Source: Sphingomonas qomolangmaensis (GTDB lineage: Bacteria; Pseudomonadota; Alphaproteobacteria; Sphingomonadales; Sphingomonadaceae). Taken from it: a DNA stretch of 64,000 bases. A program made the position numbers and the translations under genes. Below the pieces are notes generated by a model, which was not told where the DNA came from, searched no databases, and worked only from the letters and a program-made list of their open reading frames with translations. The stretch spans positions 248,001 to 312,000 of the forward strand of contig NZ_CP101740.1 of assembly GCF_024496245.1 (NCBI RefSeq). The letters run 5' to 3'. This document shows, in pieces, positions 1 through 10,848 of this stretch (positions are counted from its first letter, which is position 1; each line of letters opens with the position of its first letter).

Positions 1-467
1 CGCCCAAGTGCAACGTCACCTTCCTTGGCAACGAGCTGGTCAGCTATAAGCGCGCCGACGTGTCGGTCGCGGTGTCGACGCCCTCGGGGCTGATCACGCC
101 GATCATCCGCGACGCCGCCAGCATCAGCCTGTCGAAGATCTCGACGCAGATGAAGGAGCTCGCGGGGCTGGCGAAGGACAACAAGCTCAAGCCCGAGCAA
201 TATCAGGGCGGTACCGCGAGCATCTCGAACATGGGGATGTTCGGGATCAAGCAGTTCGATGCGGTCATCAACCCGCCGCAGGGGATGATCCTGGCGGTCG
301 GCGCGGGCGAGAAGCGGCCCTATATCGTCGACGATGCGCTGGGCGTCGCGACGGTGATGTCGGCGACCGGCAGCTTCGATCACCGCGCGATCGACGGCGC
401 CGACGGCGCGCAGCTGATGAAGCTGTTCAAGGAGCTGGTCGAAAGCCCGCTTGGCATGATCGCCTGA
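1..467 (+). CDS. pdhC: Dihydrolipoamide acetyltransferase (E2), C-terminal part
   Basis: This is the 3' end of an E2 acyltransferase of a 2-oxo-acid dehydrogenase complex. Coding enters from the left edge (first whole codon at base 3) and stops at 467. The visible part is the catalytic core: an SVAVSTPSGLITPI segment, an SISNMGMFG segment and, near the end, the H-R-A-I-D-G motif whose His and Asp are the acyl-transfer residues of this family. The lipoyl and subunit-binding domains lie outside the window. The lpdA (E3) gene three genes downstream favours the pyruvate dehydrogenase E2 over the succinyl- or branched-chain enzymes. The family is certain; the exact complex is inferred. Confidence 0.87.
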   Translation, partial: PKCNVTFLGNELVSYKRADVSVAVSTPSGLITPIIRDAASISLSKISTQMKELAGLAKDNKLKPEQYQGGTASISNMGMFGIKQFDAVINPPQGMILAVGAGEKRPYIVDDALGVATVMSATGSFDHRAIDGADGAQLMKLFKELVESPLGMIA

Positions 468-477
468 GCGACGCGCA

Positions 478-675
478 ATGGTCTTTCGCGTCCTGATCGA
501 GCTGTTCTACGTCCTGCTCGGACTGGGCGCGGCGATCGTGATCGGGCTGACCGCCGAATGGGCGTATCCGATCGGCGCCAAGAATATCTGGCTGGTGACC
601 TATGCCGCGATGGTCGCGGTGGTCTTGATGGGGGTGCGCCCGATCGTGCGCGCCGCCCGGGGAATACCGCGATGA
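478..675 (+). CDS. Small two-helix membrane protein, unknown function
   Basis: A 65-residue protein with two clear hydrophobic segments (about residues 4-24 and 37-54) joined by a short loop containing WAYPIGAKN, and a basic C-terminal tail. It starts 11 bases after the E2 stop and its TGA overlaps the ATG of the thioesterase gene (ATGA), so it is translated as part of the pdh-like operon. I do not recognise a named family. Its fixed position between E2 and E3 suggests a passenger or membrane-linked accessory gene, but nothing in the sequence gives a function. Confidence 0.7.
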   Translation: MVFRVLIELFYVLLGLGAAIVIGLTAEWAYPIGAKNIWLVTYAAMVAVVLMGVRPIVRAARGIPR

Positions 676-1097
676 ATGCCGAAACCCCGCCCGAGGGCAG
701 CCCCGCGATCCGCGTGACGACGATGCCGGGCGACGCCAATGCCTATGGCGACATCTTCGGCGGCTGGCTGATGAGCCAGATGGACATGGCCGCCGGGCTG
801 GTCGCGGCGCGCTATTCGAAGGGCCGCGCGGTGACGATCGCGATGGACGGGATGCAGTTCCACGCCCCCGTCGCGGTGGGCGACGAAGTGTCGGTCTATT
901 GCGAGCTGGTGAAGGTCGGTCGCACTTCGATGACGATCGAAGTCGAAGCCTGGCGCCGCGACCGGCACCAGGAAGAACAATGCCGGGTGACGCAGGCGCG
1001 CTTTGTGTTCGTCGCGATCGATGAGGCGCGCAAGCCTCGCGTAATAGAGAACCCCTCGGCACCCAAGGGCGAGGGATTTGGAGAAGTTCATGGCTGA
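672..1097 (+). CDS. Acyl-CoA thioesterase, hotdog fold (YciA-like)
   Basis: A 141-residue single-hotdog thioesterase that would hydrolyse acyl-CoA esters in the cytoplasm. The N-terminal third has the YciA/BFIT-type pattern: T-T-M-P-G-D-A-N-A-Y-G-D-I-F-G-G-W, with the catalytic Asp in the N-x-x-G-D-I-F-G-G region, then MDMAAG in the central helix. Later come the conserved V-G-D-E-V and F-V-F-V-A-I-D strands. The start at 672 is fixed by the ATGA overlap with the upstream gene; the 3' end overlaps lpdA by 8 bases. Such genes are often found beside PDH genes and may buffer the acetyl-CoA pool, which is inference. Confidence 0.83.
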   Translation: MNAETPPEGSPAIRVTTMPGDANAYGDIFGGWLMSQMDMAAGLVAARYSKGRAVTIAMDGMQFHAPVAVGDEVSVYCELVKVGRTSMTIEVEAWRRDRHQEEQCRVTQARFVFVAIDEARKPRVIENPSAPKGEGFGEVHG

Positions 1098-2490
1098 CAC
1101 CTACGACCTCATCGTGCTGGGCTCGGGCCCCGGCGGCTATGTCGCGGCGATCCGCGCGGCGCAGCTGGGGATGAAGACCGCGATCGTCGAGCGCGAATTG
1201 CTCGGCGGCATCTGCCTCAACTGGGGCTGCATCCCGACCAAGGCGCTGCTGCGCTCGGCCGAGATCTTCCATTATATGCAGCACGCCAAGGACTACGGGC
1301 TGAAGGCCGACGGGATCAGCGCCGATCTCGATGCGGTGGTGAAGCGCTCACGCGGGGTGTCGAAGCAGCTCAACCAGGGCGTCACGCACCTGATGAAGAA
1401 GAACAAGATCGCGGTGCATATGGGCACCGGCAAGCTCACCGCGCCCGGCAAGCTGACCGTCACCGACAAGGACGGCAAGACCACCGAGATCGAAGCCAAG
1501 AACATCATCGTCGCCACCGGCGCGCGCGCGCGCGACCTGCCGGGCACGCCCGCCGACGGCAAGCGGGTGTGGACCTATCGCCATGCGATGGTGCCGACCG
1601 AGATGCCGACCAAGCTGCTCGTCATCGGATCGGGCGCGATCGGCATCGAATTCGCCAGCTTCTATAATGACATGGGCGCGGACGTTACCGTCGTCGAGAT
1701 GGTCGACCGGATCGTGCCGGTCGAGGATGCCGATGTGTCGGCGTTCCTCGAAAAGTCGCTGACCAAGCAGGGCATGACGATCATGACCGGCGCGAGCATC
1801 AGCGACATCAAGGTTGGCGCGAACGGCGTCACCGCCAAGCTGAAGGACAAGGCGGGCAAGGAAACCGCCGGCGAATTCAGCCATGTCATCGTCGCGATCG
1901 GCATCGTCCCCAACACCGCCGATATCGGCCTGAAGGAACTGGGCGTCGAGATGGACGATCGCGGCTTCCTCAAGACCGATCCGATGTGCCGCACCAACGT
2001 GCCCGGGCTGTGGGCGATCGGCGACATCACCGCGCCGCCCTGGCTGGCGCACAAGGCGAGCCATGAGGGCGTGATCGCGGTCGAGGCGATCGCGGGCAAC
2101 CATCCGCACGCGATGGACCCCAAGAACATCCCCGGCTGCACCTATTGCCACCCGCAGGTCGCCAGCGTCGGGCTGACCGAGGCCAAGGCGAAGGAAGCCG
2201 GGTACGAACTGAAGGTCGGCAGCTTCCCCTTCATCGGCAACGGCAAGGCGATCGCGCTGGGCGAGGCCGAAGGCTTCATCAAGACGATCTTCGACGCCAA
2301 GACCGGCGAATTGCTCGGGGCGCACATGGTGGGGGCCGAGGTGACCGAATTGATCCAGGGCTATACCGTCGGCAAGACGCTTGAGACCACCGAAGCGGAA
2401 CTGATGGAAACGGTGTTCCCGCATCCGACGCTGAGCGAGATGATGCACGAGAGCGTTCTCGCGGCGTACGGCAAGGCGCTGCATATCTGA
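1090..2490 (+). CDS. lpdA: Dihydrolipoyl dehydrogenase (E3)
   Basis: A 466-residue flavoprotein that reoxidises dihydrolipoyl groups of the 2-oxo-acid dehydrogenase complexes using NAD+. The sequence shows the N-terminal FAD-binding GSGPGG (residues 11-16), the redox disulfide C-L-N-W-G-C (Cys42 and Cys47), an NAD-binding G-S-G-A-I-G-I-E-F segment near the middle, and the C-terminal dimer-interface H-P-T-L-S-E motif (His445, Glu450) that forms the acid/base pair. The start at 1090 is preceded by GGAGAAG at 1080-1086 and gives the usual N-terminus MADTYDLIVLG. It is the last gene of the operon that includes the E2 gene. A large hairpin follows the stop. Confidence 0.96.
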   Translation: MADTYDLIVLGSGPGGYVAAIRAAQLGMKTAIVERELLGGICLNWGCIPTKALLRSAEIFHYMQHAKDYGLKADGISADLDAVVKRSRGVSKQLNQGVTHLMKKNKIAVHMGTGKLTAPGKLTVTDKDGKTTEIEAKNIIVATGARARDLPGTPADGKRVWTYRHAMVPTEMPTKLLVIGSGAIGIEFASFYNDMGADVTVVEMVDRIVPVEDADVSAFLEKSLTKQGMTIMTGASISDIKVGANGVTAKLKDKAGKETAGEFSHVIVAIGIVPNTADIGLKELGVEMDDRGFLKTDPMCRTNVPGLWAIGDITAPPWLAHKASHEGVIAVEAIAGNHPHAMDPKNIPGCTYCHPQVASVGLTEAKAKEAGYELKVGSFPFIGNGKAIALGEAEGFIKTIFDAKTGELLGAHMVGAEVTELIQGYTVGKTLETTEAELMETVFPHPTLSEMMHESVLAAYGKALHI

Positions 2491-2505
2491 TCGATAGCGC
2501 AAGGG

Positions 2506-2543
2506 CACGGGCTGCCGCCGGGGATTGACCCGGCGGCACCGTG
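2506..2543 (+). terminator. Hairpin after lpdA, possible terminator
   Basis: A ten-base perfect stem (2513-2522 with 2529-2538, six-base loop) is extended by five more pairs (2506-2510 with 2539-2543) across a two-base bulge. No T-tract follows directly; the nearest T-run is about 30 bases further. It may end or attenuate transcription of the pdh operon before the amidohydrolase gene. Confidence 0.45.
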
Positions 2544-2578
2544 CCGCAAGGTTGCATCCCTGTCTTTAGGGGAAGCAC

Positions 2579-3883
2579 ATGCGTTTGATCACCGTTGCCA
2601 CATGCGTCACGCTCGCCAGCGCCGGGATGGCATCGGCGCAAACCGCTTCGGCATCGCGAACCACGGTCATCACCGCGGCGCGGATGATCGATGTTGTCGC
2701 GGGGCGGGTGATCGAGGAGCCGGTGATCGTGGTCACCGATGGCCGGATCACCTCGGTGGTCGGGCGCAATGGCGGGCGGCCCAATATCCCGGCGGATGCG
2801 CAGCGGATCGACCTGCCCGGCAAGACTCTGCTGCCGGGCTTTATCGACATGCACGTCCATCTGGCGGGCAGCGCGCGGATCAGGGGCTATCGGAGCCTCG
2901 AATACACCGACGTGTTTCCGGTGACGCTGGGGGTCGGCAACGCGCGCGACATGCTGCAGGCGGGGTTCACCACCGTCCGCAATCTCGGTTCGGCAGACTA
3001 TGCCGATGTCGCGCTCAAACAGGGGATCGAAGGCGGCTTCTATCCCGGCCCGCGGATCGTGCCCGCGACGTGGAGCTTCGGGGCGACCGGCGGGCATTGC
3101 GGCGGGAGCAATTTGCTGCCGCCGAGCTACAAGGACCAGACCGAGCGCGGGGTGAACGGCGCCGAGGCGGTGCGCTATCAGGTACGCGAGAACCGGCGCT
3201 TCGGTGCCGAGGTGATCAAGGTCTGCGCCACCGGCGGCGTCTTTTCGAAGAACACCGAGCCCGGCCAGCAGCAGATGACCGCCGACGAACTCAAGGCCGC
3301 CGCCGACGAGGCGCATATGTTGGGGCTGAAGGTCGCCGCGCACGCGCATGGCGCCGAAGGGATCAAGGCGGCGATCCGCGCGGGGATCGACACGATCGAA
3401 CATGCCAGCCTGATCGACGACGAGGGGCTCAGGCTCGCCAAGGAGCGCGGCACCTGGCTGTCGATGGACATCTTCAACACCGAATACACCCAGCGCGAGG
3501 GCGCGGCGACCGGCGCTCTCGAGGAAAATCTCCGCAAGGACCGCGAGGTAGCGCAGGTCCAGCGCGACAATTTCGGCAAGGCGGTGCGGATGGGGATCAA
3601 ATTGGTCTTCGGCTCCGACGCTGGGGTCATGCCGCACGATACCGCCGCGGGGCAGTTCGCGACGATGGTGCAGTTCGGGATGACGCCGATGCAGGCGATC
3701 CAGGCGGCGACGACCAACGCCGCGCAGGCGCTGGGGCGCGAGCGCGATGTGGGGGCGATCGCGGTGGGCCGCTATGCCGACATCGTCGCAGTCGATGGCG
3801 ATCCGCTGGCGGATATTCGGGTGCTCGAGCGGGTGAGCCATGTGGTGAAGGGTGGGGTTTTGGAGAAGGGCGCGGGGGAATGA
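2579..3883 (+). CDS. Secreted amidohydrolase-family (metal-dependent) hydrolase
   Basis: A 434-residue protein of the amidohydrolase superfamily (imidazolonepropionase/prolidase-like branch). A signal peptide (about residues 1-20, ending A-S-A-Q) predicts periplasmic export. The first metal motif M-H-V-H lies at residues 91-94. Further on are V-I-K-V-C-A-T-G-G (the Lys that may be carboxylated to bridge two metals), A-A-H-A-H-G and I-E-H-A (metal His residues), and F-G-S-D-A-G (the catalytic Asp). Related enzymes cleave Xaa-Pro or other acyl-amino-acid substrates, but substrate cannot be read from the sequence. It is 88 bases after lpdA with a GGGGAAG ribosome-binding site. A repeat follows. 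Confidence 0.87.
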   Translation: MRLITVATCVTLASAGMASAQTASASRTTVITAARMIDVVAGRVIEEPVIVVTDGRITSVVGRNGGRPNIPADAQRIDLPGKTLLPGFIDMHVHLAGSARIRGYRSLEYTDVFPVTLGVGNARDMLQAGFTTVRNLGSADYADVALKQGIEGGFYPGPRIVPATWSFGATGGHCGGSNLLPPSYKDQTERGVNGAEAVRYQVRENRRFGAEVIKVCATGGVFSKNTEPGQQQMTADELKAAADEAHMLGLKVAAHAHGAEGIKAAIRAGIDTIEHASLIDDEGLRLAKERGTWLSMDIFNTEYTQREGAATGALEENLRKDREVAQVQRDNFGKAVRMGIKLVFGSDAGVMPHDTAAGQFATMVQFGMTPMQAIQAATTNAAQALGRERDVGAIAVGRYADIVAVDGDPLADIRVLERVSHVVKGGVLEKGAGE

Positions 3884-3888
3884 GGTTT

Positions 3889-4016
3889 CTCCCCTCCCTG
3901 GAAGGGAGGGGCTGGGGGTGGGTAGGGTGCTCGTGGTACGGCGGAGACATCGCTTGAGGTTTCCGTAGCTCCCGGCCTCGACCCACCCCCGACCCCTCCC
4001 TTTCAGGGAGGGGGGA
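3889..4016. repeat. Palindromic intergenic repeat, family B copy 1
   Basis: A long imperfect inverted repeat. The left arm (3889-3923) holds a CCCTCCCTGGAAGGGAGGG hairpin followed by CTGGGGGTGGGT; the right arm (3976-4016) is its near reverse complement, ending in a second hairpin with CCCTCCCTTTCAGGGAGGG. The spacer of about 50 bases is unique. The right arm is shared almost base for base with the element before rpsL. It fills the gap between two hydrolase genes and could form a stable RNA structure. Confidence 0.8.
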
Positions 4017-4023
4017 GATTGCC

Positions 4024-5022
4024 ATGTTGTTGCTTACCTCGCTGCTCGCGCTGGCCGCCTCCACCCAAGCGGCCGCGCCCGATCCGCCGATCGCCGAGCT
4101 CGGCCCCAATCTCGAACGGTTCGCCTATCCCTGGCCGGTGCAGACTATCCGCGTTCCCGTCGGGCAGTTCGCTGCCGACATGGCGTATATGGACGTCGCG
4201 CCGACCGCACGCGCTAACGGGCGCACCGTGGTGCTGCTGCACGGCAAGAATTTCTGCGGCGCGACCTGGGAGCGGACCGCGCGGATGCTGGCGGGCAGGG
4301 GGTATCGCGTGCTGATCCCTGACCAGATCGGTTTTTGCAAATCGGCAAAGCCGGCGGGCGCGCAATATTCGCTGCGGATGCTGGCCGCCAACACCGCGGC
4401 GCTGATGCAGGCGCGCGGGATCGAGCGCGCGGCGATCGTCGGCCATTCGATGGGGGGCATGCTGGCGATGCGCTTCGCGATACAGCATCCCGAGCGCACC
4501 GAGCGGCTGGTGCTGGTCAACCCGCTGGGGCTGGCCGACCGGCTGGCGCAGGGCGTGCCCTATACCCCGCTCGACCGGTTGCTCGCGGGCGAGCGGCGCA
4601 CCAGCTACCAGTCGATCCGCGCCTATCAGACCGAGAATTACTATAGCGGCGCCTGGACTGCGGAGTATGACCGTTGGGCGCGGATGCTGGCGGGGCAATA
4701 TGCCGGTGGCGGCAACGAGACGGTGGCGCTGGCGCAGGCCAAGACCAGCGACATGATCCAGACGCAGCCGGTGGTGTACGAACTCGGCCGGATCGCGGTG
4801 CCGACGACATTGCTGATCGGGACGCGCGACAGGACGGTGTTCGGGAAGGCCAATGCGCCCGAGGAGGTGCGGGCGACGTTGAAGCCGATCCCCGAAGTGG
4901 CGGCTAATGCGGCGGCGCGGATCAAGGGGGCGCGGCTGGTGCGGATCGAGGGGGCGGGGCATTCGCCGCAGGTCGAGGTACCCGAGCGGTTCGAGCGGTT
5001 ACTGGTGGAGGCGTTGGAGTAG
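4024..5022 (+). CDS. Secreted alpha/beta hydrolase
   Basis: A 332-residue alpha/beta-hydrolase with an N-terminal signal peptide (hydrophobic residues 2-13, cleavage likely after A-S-T-Q-A-A-A). The oxyanion segment V-V-L-L-H-G-K-N-F precedes the cap. The nucleophile elbow G-H-S-M-G-G puts the catalytic Ser at residue 142. An Asp lies in L-I-G-T-R-D-R-T, and the catalytic His is His313 in G-A-G-H-S-P. The family includes esterases, lipases and epoxide hydrolases; the substrate cannot be told. The start sits just after the family B repeat, which leaves only a GGGGGAGATT ribosome-binding region. It is probably co-transcribed with, or downstream of, the amidohydrolase. Confidence 0.87.
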   Translation: MLLLTSLLALAASTQAAAPDPPIAELGPNLERFAYPWPVQTIRVPVGQFAADMAYMDVAPTARANGRTVVLLHGKNFCGATWERTARMLAGRGYRVLIPDQIGFCKSAKPAGAQYSLRMLAANTAALMQARGIERAAIVGHSMGGMLAMRFAIQHPERTERLVLVNPLGLADRLAQGVPYTPLDRLLAGERRTSYQSIRAYQTENYYSGAWTAEYDRWARMLAGQYAGGGNETVALAQAKTSDMIQTQPVVYELGRIAVPTTLLIGTRDRTVFGKANAPEEVRATLKPIPEVAANAAARIKGARLVRIEGAGHSPQVEVPERFERLLVEALE

Positions 5023-5058
5023 ACCGTCGAGTTATAAAGGAGCGGCGAACAGTGGTGG

Positions 5059-5334
5059 TTAGCGGACGCTCCACCGAGCCGCAGCGAAGCCTACTGTCGC
5101 GAATATGGCCCACCCGACAATAGCCGGACTAATCATCACCATTCCAGCCATCCACCATGCCATGAAGCTGGGCGGCGCAGGAGGGGTGAGTGCCAACACT
5201 ACTGTCAACACCAGCGTAGGTGCGAGGATCAGTGCGACGTAGCTTACCCCGCGTATTCGACCCTGCCGTAGATGTCCTACCAAGAACCCGACCACGGTCG
5301 CGGATAGAATGATGCCGATCCAAACGATTGTCAT
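5059..5334 (-). CDS. Small hypothetical membrane protein
   Basis: A 91-residue protein with three hydrophobic segments (roughly the first 20 residues, 32-50 and 58-82), probably a small inner-membrane protein. I do not recognise the family. The start at 5334 (M-T-I-V-W-I-G) is chosen because it opens directly into the first helix and has GGGAA upstream on its strand; an upstream ATG at 5361 would add nine polar residues. It is the only minus-strand gene in the first 30 kb and has lower GC than its neighbours, so it may be recently acquired or poorly conserved. Confidence 0.6.
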   Translation of the reverse strand: MTIVWIGIILSATVVGFLVGHLRQGRIRGVSYVALILAPTLVLTVVLALTPPAPPSFMAWWMAGMVMISPAIVGWAIFATVGFAAARWSVR

Positions 5335-5437
5335 TTCCCGATCATGCGAGTTACGGAGCATGTCCGCAACGAGCGCTATCGGCTATTCCCGTTTTTGGGA
5401 TCGCGGCATGGCTCTGGTAGCTGCGAGGGAAGTGCAA

Positions 5438-5540
5438 GGGTGGGTGGAGCGCTCGCGGTATGGCCAGATAGGGCGGCGGGTTTGCTTAGCGCCAAGTCTC
5501 GACCCACCCCCGACCCCTCCCTTCCAGGGAGGGGCGCTAA
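5438..5540. repeat. Palindromic intergenic repeat, family B copy 2
   Basis: The right arm (5497-5537) repeats the CTCGACCCACCCCCGACCCC segment and CCCTCCC hairpin of the copy at 3889-4016 with one main difference in the loop. The left arm is degraded to GGGTGGGTGG near 5439. An extra inverted pair, TTAGCGCC (5486-5493) and GGCGCTAA (5533-5540), encloses the right arm. Most of the 455-base gene-free stretch 5335-5788 is this repeat, the rpsL promoter and its leader. Confidence 0.75.
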
Positions 5541-5564
5541 GTGGCGTCTGCGGCCTGCCCCCTG

Positions 5565-5593
5565 TTGACCACTCCCGCCCCCCGGCGTATAGG
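5565..5593 (+). promoter_or_regulatory. Promoter of the rpsL (str) operon
   Basis: TTGACC (5565-5570), a 17-base spacer and TATAGG (5588-5593) form a good housekeeping-sigma promoter. It would start RNA near 5600 and leave a leader of about 190 bases before rpsL. It lies just downstream of the family B repeat. Confidence 0.65.
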
Positions 5594-5683
5594 CGCGTCC
5601 GTTCCTCAGCCGGAATTGCCGATTCCCATCGGCGTGTCCGTGGCGCTGCGGGACGAGCAATGAACGTTGTTGGAGACGTCAAA

Positions 5684-5716
5684 GGCCCGGTGGGTCAAGC
5701 CACCCGGGTCGTTTTC
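5684..5716 (+). terminator. Hairpin in rpsL leader, possible attenuator
   Basis: Bases 5684-5693 pair with 5700-5710 over ten base pairs (one a G-T pair) with a single bulged C and a six-base loop, and the sequence GTTTTCGTATT follows. The shape is that of a weak intrinsic terminator in the leader, about 75 bases before the rpsL start. A regulatory role is inferred only. Confidence 0.38.
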
Positions 5717-5788
5717 GTATTCGCTCGCACAGGGCTCCAGCAAAGTAACCGCCAGAATGGCTCTGGTAACGCAAAGGTGAAGGGCTTC

Positions 5789-6160
5789 ATGCCGACGATT
5801 AACCAGCTGGTCCGCAAGGGCCGCGATCCGCAGAAGGCCAAGAGCAAGGTCCCTGCGATGGAAGCAAACCCGCAGAAGCGTGGCGTTTGCACCCGCGTGT
5901 ACACGACGACCCCGAAGAAGCCGAACTCGGCACTCCGCAAGGTCGCCAAGGTTCGCCTGACGAACCAGCGCGAAGTCATCACCTATATTCCGGGTGAAGG
6001 CCACAACCTGCAGGAGCATTCGGTGGTGCTGATCCGCGGCGGTCGCGTTCGCGATCTTCCCGGCGTTCGCTACCATGTGCTGCGCGGCGTTCTCGATACC
6101 CAGGGTGTCAAGGATCGCAAGCAGTCCCGCTCGAAGTACGGCGCCAAGCGTCCGAAGTAA
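5789..6160 (+). CDS. rpsL: 30S ribosomal protein S12
   Basis: A 123-residue decoding-centre protein of the small subunit that monitors codon-anticodon pairing. The start at 5789 gives [12 protein letters not shown], the family's standard N-terminus. The [13 protein letters not shown] loop (Lys43 retained) and the [10 protein letters not shown] loop are present. Position 88 in that second loop (codon at 6050-6052) is Arg instead of the usual Lys; K88R at this site is a known streptomycin-resistance change. It is the first gene of rpsL-rpsG-fusA-tuf, 48 bases before rpsG. Confidence 0.97.
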   Translation: MPTINQLVRKGRDPQKAKSKVPAMEANPQKRGVCTRVYTTTPKKPNSALRKVAKVRLTNQREVITYIPGEGHNLQEHSVVLIRGGRVRDLPGVRYHVLRGVLDTQGVKDRKQSRSKYGAKRPK

Positions 6161-6208
6161 GCCGGTCGTCCTTTCGACCATCAGGCTGAAGTTAAGAGGT
6201 AGAAATCA

Positions 6209-6679
6209 ATGGCACGTCGTCGTCGTCCCGAAAAGCGGATCATCCTTCCCGATCCGAAATACGGTGATCAAATTCTTCCCAAGTTCATGAACAGCGTGAT
6301 GCTCGACGGCAAGAAGGCCGTCGCAGAAGGCATCGTGTACAGCGCCATGGAAACCGTCGAGCAGCGCGCCAAGCGCGACCCGGTCGGCGTGTTCCACGAC
6401 GCACTGAACAACATCGCGCCGGGCATCGAAGTGCGCAGCCGCCGCGTCGGTGGTGCGACCTATCAAGTGCCGGTCGAGGTTCGCCCCGAGCGTGCCCAGG
6501 CGCTGGCGATCCGCTGGCTCATCACCTCGGCGCGCAATCGCAGCGAGAACACCATGTCGGCCCGCCTTTCGGGCGAGCTGATGGACGCGGCGAACAATCG
6601 CGGCAACGCGGTGAAGAAGCGCGAAGACACCCACCGGATGGCAGAAGCCAACCGGGCCTTCTCGCACTATCGCTGGTAA
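6209..6679 (+). CDS. rpsG: 30S ribosomal protein S7
   Basis: A 156-residue protein that nucleates assembly of the 16S rRNA 3' domain and contacts E-site tRNA. Recognisable segments are the N-terminal [10 protein letters not shown], the [12 protein letters not shown] helix, and the beta-hairpin [17 protein letters not shown] that reaches the E site. AGAGGTAG precedes the ATG. In enterobacteria S7 represses the str operon by binding its leader; no such site was identified here. A 220-base gap containing a repeat separates it from fusA. Confidence 0.97.
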   Translation: MARRRRPEKRIILPDPKYGDQILPKFMNSVMLDGKKAVAEGIVYSAMETVEQRAKRDPVGVFHDALNNIAPGIEVRSRRVGGATYQVPVEVRPERAQALAIRWLITSARNRSENTMSARLSGELMDAANNRGNAVKKREDTHRMAEANRAFSHYRW

Positions 6680-6727
6680 CCTATATGGGGGAGGCGCGGG
6701 GTAACATCCGCGTCGCTCCCGATTTCC

Positions 6728-6840
6728 GTTCGCCCTGAGTAGGGGCTGAGCATGGCGAAGACCCGTATCGAAGGGCTGCTCCAGGCGGCATCCTTCGATA
6801 CGCCAGTTCGACAAGCTCAATGGCTACTTAGGACGAACGG
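6728..6840. repeat. Intergenic repeat, family D copy 1
   Basis: The element starts with CGTTCGCCCTGAGTAGGGGC and ends with GGACGAACGG. Internally it has CCCGTATCGAAGG (6762-6774) facing TCCTTCGATACG (6800-6811), so it is an imperfect nested inverted repeat. The same ends and inner motif recur at 51993-52121. It accounts for half of the gap between rpsG and fusA; I see no gene in the rest. Confidence 0.72.
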
Positions 6841-6899
6841 CCGGGGTATTCCCCGAACAGATTTCACCGCGCCGACCCGTCGGCACCAGGAGTAAGACC

Positions 6900-8996
<2,097 letters not shown>

Positions 8997-9006
8997 TCGA
9001 ATACGA

Positions 9007-9045
9007 GCCGCTATGGGGCCGCCTTTCGGCGAGTCCCCGAGCGGC
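9007..9045 (+). other. Structured RNA hairpin between fusA and tuf
   Basis: Nested pairing: GCCGCT (9007-9012) with AGCGGC (9040-9045), GGG (9015-9017) with CCC (9036-9038), and an inner GCCG (9018-9021) with CGGC (9027-9030). No T-tract follows. It may modulate processing or tuf translation, or be a decayed repeat. Confidence 0.35.
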
Positions 9046-9077
9046 CGGGAAATCTGAATTCAGCAAGGTAGGGAATC

Positions 9078-10268
<1,191 letters not shown>

Positions 10269-10285
10269 GCCAGACGCACAAATAA

Positions 10286-10327
10286 AGCCGCCCGGTCCTG
10301 TGAAAACGGGGCTGGGCGGTTGCTTTT
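10286..10327 (+). terminator. Intrinsic terminator after tuf
   Basis: Bases 10288-10298 pair with 10309-10319 (11 pairs, two of them G-T, ten-base loop), extended by two weaker pairs, and followed by TTGCTTTT. This is the expected end of the rpsL-rpsG-fusA-tuf transcript, so rpsJ and the S10 operon either read through or have their own promoter. Confidence 0.8.
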
Positions 10328-10390
10328 CTATGCGACCCCGGTTAGGGGCGCTCGCTCAGTTTCGTTTAAACAGCAAGAGGCGGCAGGTGC

Positions 10391-10472
10391 CGTCATCCCA
10401 GCGGAAGCTGGGATCTCCCGGTTAGGCGCGAGCGCCCGGCCGCAAGAGACCCCAGCCTTCGCTGGGGTGACG
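10391..10472. repeat. Palindromic intergenic repeat, family A copy 1
   Basis: Left arm CGTCATCCCAGCGGAAGCTG (hairpin CCCAGC/GCTGGG), a G/C-rich centre, then a right arm GAGACCCCAGCCTTCGCTGG ending GGTGACG. Each arm is itself a hairpin, and the two arms are reverse complements of each other. The gap between tuf and rpsJ (244 bases) holds only the terminator and this element. Confidence 0.85.
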
Positions 10473-10512
10473 TAGTCCCTGATCGCCCCCGCTCTTTCGC
10501 ATTGGTAGGGAC

Positions 10513-10821
10513 ATGGACAACAACATCCGCATTCGCCTGAAGGCGTTCGACCACCGCGTGCTCGACCAGGCGGCCGGCGACATCGCCGACACCGCCCGTC
10601 GCACCGGCGCGCTCATCCGTGGCCCCATCCCTTTGCCGACTCACATCGACAAGTTCACGGTCAACCGTGGCCCGCACATCGACAAGAAGTCGCGCGAGCA
10701 GTTCGAGACCCGCACCTATAAGCGCTTGCTCGACATTGTGCAGCCGACCCCGCAGACGGTGGACGCGCTGATGAAGCTCGACCTGGCCGCAGGCGTTGAC
10801 GTCGAGATCAAGCTGGCGTAA
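10513..10821 (+). CDS. rpsJ: 30S ribosomal protein S10
   Basis: A 102-residue protein of the 30S head that also acts with NusB and NusG/NusE in antitermination and transcription-translation coupling. The core motif G-P-I-P-L-P-T and the long loop [17 protein letters not shown] are both present. The start [15 protein letters not shown] is standard, with a GGTAGGGAC ribosome-binding region. It heads the S10 operon but is parted from rplC by 283 bases carrying a family A repeat. Confidence 0.97.
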   Translation: MDNNIRIRLKAFDHRVLDQAAGDIADTARRTGALIRGPIPLPTHIDKFTVNRGPHIDKKSREQFETRTYKRLLDIVQPTPQTVDALMKLDLAAGVDVEIKLA

Positions 10822-10848
10822 AGGCCTGCTTCCGATTCACCGCTGAAT

